The notes below the pieces were generated by a model, which worked only from the letters and a program-made list of their open reading frames with translations, was not told the origin of the DNA and did no database searches. The position numbers were made by a program, and so were the translations under genes. Below, in pieces: positions 62,696-64,000 of a stretch of 64,000 nucleotides of DNA. The stretch comes from Sinotaia quadrata (taxonomy: Eukaryota; Mollusca; Gastropoda; Architaenioglossa; Viviparidae), in the NCBI GenBank assembly GCA_028829895.1, contig CM054178.1, forward strand, positions 23,293,701 through 23,357,700, read 5' to 3'. How positions within the stretch are numbered: position 1 is the first letter of the stretch; every line of letters starts with the position of its first letter.

Positions 62696-64000
62696 AGATG
62701 CATTCAATGATAGGAGACTTTTAAAAATCTCTGTGAGTTGCCTTCCATTCTCGCAACGCAAAGTTCCCTTAAAGTTTCTTTCCACTTTGAGACACTTCTT
62801 GAAAAGGGATGTGCCCTCTATTTCTTTTGTCCTGCTTTAATATTCAAAAGAAAATGTCGCGTCTTTATCCTGCGTGTCAAAGCCTAGATAAACTAGTCGC
62901 GCTGTGGATCTTGCCAAGTGATAATTACGTTTTCCTTCAAATCGAGATCCAAAGACTGTTTGCACAAAAACAATACATGCAGAAGATAGCATGCATTTTG
63001 CATGCGTTCTATTTTTTCAAGTTTTAATATTTATCGTAAGAAAACTGTGAATATTTGTTAACTAAAGAAAGGTCTTTAACTGATATGATCAAGAGCATAG
63101 GTTTCCTTCAAAATGTACAAAACTGCCCTAAGGCATTTAACTTTTTCGAAACTATTTAAAAATAAAACTATTATTCAGCATTTTATGTAATGTCAAAGAA
63201 AAATAACTATTATATGCATTTTATTATTATGACGCTAATATAGTCACAAATTTTATGAATCACAAAATGGCTGATGAGCTACTATAATACTTAGGGTACC
63301 ATTTCTTGATGAAATTATGTGCTTCCTTTACAGGCTTTATTATCTGCATGCCAAACAAATTATGTGTATGGAGGATGGGGATATAGGAAGGTGCTACTTA
63401 GAACACGTCACTTGAAAAAAGACAACGAATGACCCACGAGTTGTGTCATGCAAAAACAGACACAAAAGAAATAAACGCAAGCACTAGTTTAAGTAATATA
63501 ATCGTGATTGCCAAAACTTCTCCAGCAGTTCTCAACACTGATGTATGGAAGAGATGTGAGTGGGTTGGTGGATGGGTGGGGGAAGAGAGACTGAATGCAC
63601 TATAGTAACTATTTTTTCTTCTCCTCCTTCTCCCCCCCCCCACCAACCTCATTCCCATAACAGGTATTTAAAACATGAAAACAAAAAATAAGTTTGGGGC
63701 GTACAAAACTAAAGACACTCTAGCATTAAGAGTCAAGCAAGAATTTAGCAGTAATGAGACGCTCGCTTGAACAAGGCGCGAGTCTTTGACGTCACTGGAG
63801 GAACCTAGTAAAGCAATTCCGTAAGGCTTGAACATAACACGTGCCTTCGTGGACACAAATCGGGAAGACAACAACAAAATATTTAAAACAACAACATAAC
63901 TCACTACTATTGCGACGCGATTTAATTTACATGCACTCGCATTGGGTGACGTCGATGAGTAACGTACAAATATGTGCAAAGTGGAATAAGTGACTTGCTA
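62696..64000. other. Non-coding stretch; CpG-richer near the right edge
   Basis: A C-run lies at 63630-63641. The last 300 bases are richer in CpG. A 103-codon minus frame at 63668-63979 has a hydrophobic segment (VAIVVSYVVVLNILLL) that could be membrane-spanning, but I recognise no family and it may be an exon fragment or chance. Confidence 0.45.
63787..63794. promoter_or_regulatory. Perfect CRE palindrome TGACGTCA
   Basis: TGACGTCA is the CREB/ATF binding palindrome of animals. A related TGACGTCG lies at 63947-63954 in the same CpG-richer segment. Function is inferred from the motif alone. Confidence 0.3.

Noticed and set aside
1..64000. CRISPR array interpretation of the regular repeats
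   Set aside because: Units are contiguous without unique spacers, and the DNA is eukaryotic in character.

Overview
This window looks like intergenic or intronic DNA from an animal nuclear genome. The background is AT-rich. It holds long dinucleotide and tetranucleotide microsatellites, many unrelated minisatellites and one decayed non-LTR retrotransposon. I find no open reading frame that can be defended as a host protein exon, and no rRNA, intact tRNA or CRISPR array. The organism is probably a marine invertebrate. The repeat style (AT/CA compound runs, many minisatellites, an RTE/CR1-like LINE tail) would fit a mollusc or other lophotrochozoan, but this is a style argument and not a proof.

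Layout. 1-2010 is simple sequence and unique AT-rich DNA. 2011-3060 is a very homogeneous 52-bp minisatellite (20 units), and 5219-5575 is a near-identical 89-bp array. 8.8-9.1 kb has a compound CT/CA microsatellite. 10.88-13.23 kb is a 24-bp minisatellite interrupted by a 5'-truncated LINE reverse-transcriptase relic (11133-12161). A chain of separate arrays follows: 34 bp (14.9-15.35 kb), 41 bp (16.9-17.2 kb), about 78 bp (17.4-18.2 kb), about 61 bp (19.3-19.55 kb), about 75 bp (20.4-20.7 kb) and 35 bp (22.4-22.6 kb). 23.26-24.0 kb is a short block visibly richer in CpG.

24-29.4 kb is featureless. 29.43-31.4 kb is a 2-kb array whose unit changes from about 45 bp to 32 bp along its length. 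33.1-34.3 kb is A/C-rich low-complexity DNA around a 64-bp array with alternating unit types. 34.7 kb has a CCCA-rich tract with G-quadruplex potential on the minus strand. 38.8-40.3 kb is the largest GC/CpG-richer block and the best promoter or first-exon candidate, although no gene is proven there. 41-46.5 kb has long GA and GT microsatellites, a 57-bp array, an 86-bp duplication and a 61-bp array.

48.4-52.8 kb is an almost continuous run of four different minisatellites: 45 bp, about 70 bp, about 33 bp and 54 bp. 59.4-60.2 kb has two more (about 80 bp and 47 bp). The right end (63.7-64.0 kb) has a perfect TGACGTCA and a related site in CpG-richer DNA.

The longest open frames (up to 163 codons) are minisatellites whose unit length is a multiple of three, so they stay open in several frames and on both strands. 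They are not genes. The most unusual property of the window is the density and diversity of young minisatellites, several with higher-order (dimeric) structure and one with a visible change of unit length.
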